Shown: one piece after another, positions 61,443 through 64,000 of the stretch
Layout of the letters: each line of letters opens with the position of its first letter
How positions within the stretch are numbered: position 1 is the first letter of the stretch
Assembly: GCF_002367995.1 (NCBI RefSeq)
Contig: NZ_AP018211.1
Span: 62,001-126,000, forward strand
Direction of reading: 5' to 3'
Source of the DNA: Calothrix brevissima NIES-22
Lineage (GTDB): Bacteria > Cyanobacteriota > Cyanobacteriia > Cyanobacteriales > Nostocaceae
Length of the DNA: 64,000 nt
The notes under the pieces: generated by a model
Databases searched by the model: none
What the model was told of the DNA's origin: nothing
The model's input: the letters and a program-made list of their open reading frames with translations, nothing else
Position numbers and translations under genes: made by a program

Positions 61443-64000
61443 ATGACTAATAATTTAACGACAGGGCAACAAGTTGTTTCTTCCCAGCAAGTGCTTCAAA
61501 CTATCAAAGAAATGCGAACTAGACTTGAAGCAGTCAATAAAGAAAAAACTGAACCTATCGCAATTATTGGTCTGGGTTGCCGATTTCCAGGTAATGCAAA
61601 TGACCCTGACTCATTCTGGAATTTATTACATAAAGGTATTGATGCTGTAACAGAAGTCCCACCAGGCCGATGGGATGTTGATGCTTACTATGATCCTAAT
61701 CCTGATGCACCGGGGAAAACCTACACAAAACAAGGTGGTTTTATCCAGCAAGTAGACCAGTTCGATCCCCTATTTTTTGGAATTTCCCCCAGAGAAGCAA
61801 CTAGTTTAGACCCCCAACAAAGACTGCTTTTAGAAGTTACTTGGGAAGCTCTAGAAAATGCCGGACAAACACCAACAAAACTCAGAAATAGCCAAACAGG
61901 TGTATATGTGGGCATTTGCACAGACGACTATGCCCAACGGAATATGAGTCTGGAGAACATCTCCTTCATGGATGCCCACATTGGCACAGGTAACGCCCGT
62001 AGTATGGCTGTAGGTCGTATTTCTCACTTCCTTGGCTTACAAGGGCCGAATATTCAAGTAGATACTGCCTGTTCCTCTTCATTACTAGCTGTACATCTAG
62101 CTTGCCAAAGTTTGCGTTCTCAAGAATCCAATCTCGCCCTTGCAGGCGGAGTAAATCTGATTCTATGGCCTCTCAGCACTATCGTTCGTTGCAAGTTGAA
62201 AGCCTTAGCTCCAGATGGTCGCTGTAAAACTTTTGATGTTGCGGCAGATGGTTATGGTCAGGGAGAAGGATGTGGTATGGTTGTCCTGAAGCGTCTCTCG
62301 GATGCTATAGCCGATGGAGATACGGTTTTAGCGGTGATTCGAGGTTCAGCTGTCAATCATGATGGTCCTAGCAGCGGTCTGACAGTTCCCAATCAGATGG
62401 CTCAGAAAGAAGTGATCCAGCGAGCACTACAAAATGCGAGAGTGGAGCCGCATCAGGTGAGCTATGTGGAAGCTCACGGGACAGGAACATCCCTTGGAGA
62501 CCCGATTGAGCTAGAGTCTTTGGCAGCAGTTTATGGCAAAAACCGCCCGATAAATCAACCCTTGGTAGTTGGTTCAGTAAAAACCAATTTCGGGCATTTG
62601 GAAGCAGCCGCAGGAGTTTGCGGTTTGATTAAGGTGGTTTTATCCCTTCATAATCAAGAAATACCAGCCCATTTGCACCTGAACAAACCCAATCCCCATA
62701 TTCCTTGGCATCAACTTCCTCTGGTCGTTCCCACCAAAGCAATTCCCTGGAATGTAGGTAATCAAAGTAGAATGGCAGGTATCAGTGCTTTCGGAATTAG
62801 TGGGACAAACGTTCATATAATCTTGGAAGAAGCGCCAGAACAAGTCCAACCTGAAAACTCTTTAGAGCGTAAATTACAGATATTATCTCTCTCAGCAAAA
62901 ACTCCAAAGGCTTTGGTAGATTTAGTTAGTATTTATGCCCATCATTTGGAAAATAATCCAGAATTAGAGCTAGAAGACATCTGTCACACGGCCAATACAG
63001 GGCGTGCTCATTTCAATCATCGACTCGCAGTGATTACCTCTGATAAAGCTGAACTCGCTACAAAACTCAGCGACATCACAGTAGGTAAAGAAGTTACAGA
63101 GATATTTTCTGGTCAAATATCTAACAGTACAAGTTCACCCAAAGTAGCTTTTCTGTTTACAGGTCAGGGTAGCCAGTATGTAAATATGGGTAGGCAACTA
63201 TACCAAACTCAACCTACTTTTCGGAAAACCTTGGAGGAATGCGACCAAATTCTGCGCTCATACTTAGATAAGCCTTTGTTATCTGTGCTTTATCCACAAT
63301 CAACAACACTGGTAGAAAATTCCTCACTTCTAAATCAAACTGCATACACTCAACCAGCTCTATTTGCAATAGAATATGCCTTAGCGCAGTTGTGGCAATC
63401 TTGGGGCATCCAACCAGATGTGGTCATGGGTCATAGTGTCGGGGAATATGTGGCAGCAACCGTAGCAGGAGTATTCAGCCTAGAAGATGGACTGAAACTG
63501 ATTGCAGCTAGGGGAAGATTAATGCAGCAGTTACCCAGTGGTGGAGAGATGGTATCGGTGTTGGCATCAGAGTCGCAGGTAAAAGAGGTAATTGCCTCCT
63601 ATGCAGACAAGGTAGCGATCGCAGCCATCAATGGTGCCGACAGCATTGTGATTTCCGGTGTTGGTGAAGCGATCCAAGCAATTTGTCGCAATTTCGCAGA
63701 GATGGGAATCACAACCAAACCCCTAAAGGTTTCCCATGCTTTCCACTCCCCGCTAATGGAACCGATGCTTGCGGATTTTGAAGCCGTAGCCAAAGAAGTC
63801 ACCTACAGTCAGCCTCGCATACGCTTAATCTCTAATATTACTAGACAAGAGGCAACAGAAAACATTGCCACCCCTGAATATTGGGTGAAGCATGTCCGGC
63901 AACCTGTGCATTTTGCTCAGAGTATGCAAACCCTTCATCGGCAAGGATATAAACTGTTCTTGGAAATCGGACCTAAGCCAATACTCTTGGGCATGGGTCG
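61443..64000 (+). CDS. Type I polyketide synthase, KS-AT (partial at right edge)
   Basis: The frame from ATG 61443 stays open to the edge. A short docking-like N-terminus (1-35) precedes a ketosynthase (about 36-460) with Cys210 (VDTACSSS) and EAHGTGT and KTNFGHLEAAAG His motifs. The acyltransferase (from about 565) is intact: GQGSQYVNMG, Ser665 (GHSVGEY) and His768 in HAFHS, the version typical of malonyl-CoA specificity. Later domains lie outside the window. It can supply, in trans, the AT function missing in the previous gene; that is inference. Confidence 0.85.
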   Translation, partial: MTNNLTTGQQVVSSQQVLQTIKEMRTRLEAVNKEKTEPIAIIGLGCRFPGNANDPDSFWNLLHKGIDAVTEVPPGRWDVDAYYDPNPDAPGKTYTKQGGFIQQVDQFDPLFFGISPREATSLDPQQRLLLEVTWEALENAGQTPTKLRNSQTGVYVGICTDDYAQRNMSLENISFMDAHIGTGNARSMAVGRISHFLGLQGPNIQVDTACSSSLLAVHLACQSLRSQESNLALAGGVNLILWPLSTIVRCKLKALAPDGRCKTFDVAADGYGQGEGCGMVVLKRLSDAIADGDTVLAVIRGSAVNHDGPSSGLTVPNQMAQKEVIQRALQNARVEPHQVSYVEAHGTGTSLGDPIELESLAAVYGKNRPINQPLVVGSVKTNFGHLEAAAGVCGLIKVVLSLHNQEIPAHLHLNKPNPHIPWHQLPLVVPTKAIPWNVGNQSRMAGISAFGISGTNVHIILEEAPEQVQPENSLERKLQILSLSAKTPKALVDLVSIYAHHLENNPELELEDICHTANTGRAHFNHRLAVITSDKAELATKLSDITVGKEVTEIFSGQISNSTSSPKVAFLFTGQGSQYVNMGRQLYQTQPTFRKTLEECDQILRSYLDKPLLSVLYPQSTTLVENSSLLNQTAYTQPALFAIEYALAQLWQSWGIQPDVVMGHSVGEYVAATVAGVFSLEDGLKLIAARGRLMQQLPSGGEMVSVLASESQVKEVIASYADKVAIAAINGADSIVISGVGEAIQAICRNFAEMGITTKPLKVSHAFHSPLMEPMLADFEAVAKEVTYSQPRIRLISNITRQEATENIATPEYWVKHVRQPVHFAQSMQTLHRQGYKLFLEIGPKPILLGMG

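Overview
The window looks like part of a large plasmid, or a plasmid-derived integrated element, of a filamentous (Nostoc/Anabaena-type) cyanobacterium. The organism call rests on frequent HIP1-type GCGATCGC octamers (for example near 3624 and 31370), Nostoc-style heptad repeats (36528-36562), AT-rich AAAATCC-type repeats, several decayed IS4 and IS5 relatives, and families typical of this group (DUF928, CHASE2, CHAT, pentapeptide repeats, Ycf46-like AAA+ proteins). No rRNA or tRNA gene was recognised. Plasmid character rests on a ParM-like partition locus with a parC-like repeat site, a ParA-like ATPase, a MobV relaxase and a nearly complete type IV secretion (conjugation) operon.

Layout. 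1-6700 is an accessory zone of small genes and wreckage: a pentapeptide-repeat gene split by an in-frame TGA, a retropepsin-like aspartic protease with a small partner, a protein carrying nine 13-residue repeats whose DNA is an array of palindromes, an XRE regulator, and a 650-bp IS4-type remnant with intact ends and an 11-bp target duplication. 6791-9407 is a putative + strand operon (small soluble protein, CHASE2 membrane sensor, DUF928 exported protein). 9478-14930 on the - strand holds a POTRA-TPR-CHAT fusion followed by two tandem copies of a small exported protein, one frameshifted in an A-run. 15002-16300 is transposase debris.

16448-24586 is a complete three-gene pPIWI-RE island: a PD-(D/E)XK nuclease, a DinG/XPD-like helicase with four Fe-S-type cysteines, and the pPIWI-RE protein. 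Convergent to it, 24827-28675 encodes a 1282-residue protein with a DFDGD motif in the context of the two-barrel RNA polymerase catalytic subunit; I read it as a single-chain RNA-polymerase-like enzyme. The neighbourhood of a PIWI protein and a polymerase-like protein is the most unusual content of the window.

29302-33000 is the maintenance block (DUF6753-like membrane protein, ParA-like ATPase, ParR-like adaptor, ParM-like actin and its repeat site). 33380-36323 carries a candidate oriT region, the MobV relaxase with a primase-like tail, and a TPR membrane protein. 38938-55907 is the conjugation operon on the - strand, in transcription order VirB2-, VirB3-, VirB4-, VirB5/TrbJ-, VirB6/TrbL-, VirB8-, VirB10/TrbI-, VirB9/TrbG-like, a lytic transglycosylase, a small membrane protein, the VirD4 coupling protein, two unknowns and an AAA+ ATPase. 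56359-64000 leaves the transfer block: a broken pRiA4b-ORF3-type gene, cysC, an IS5 remnant, and two consecutive type I polyketide synthase genes. The first has an acyltransferase missing its catalytic histidine segment and a carrier domain with Tyr in place of the attachment Ser; the second runs off the right edge.
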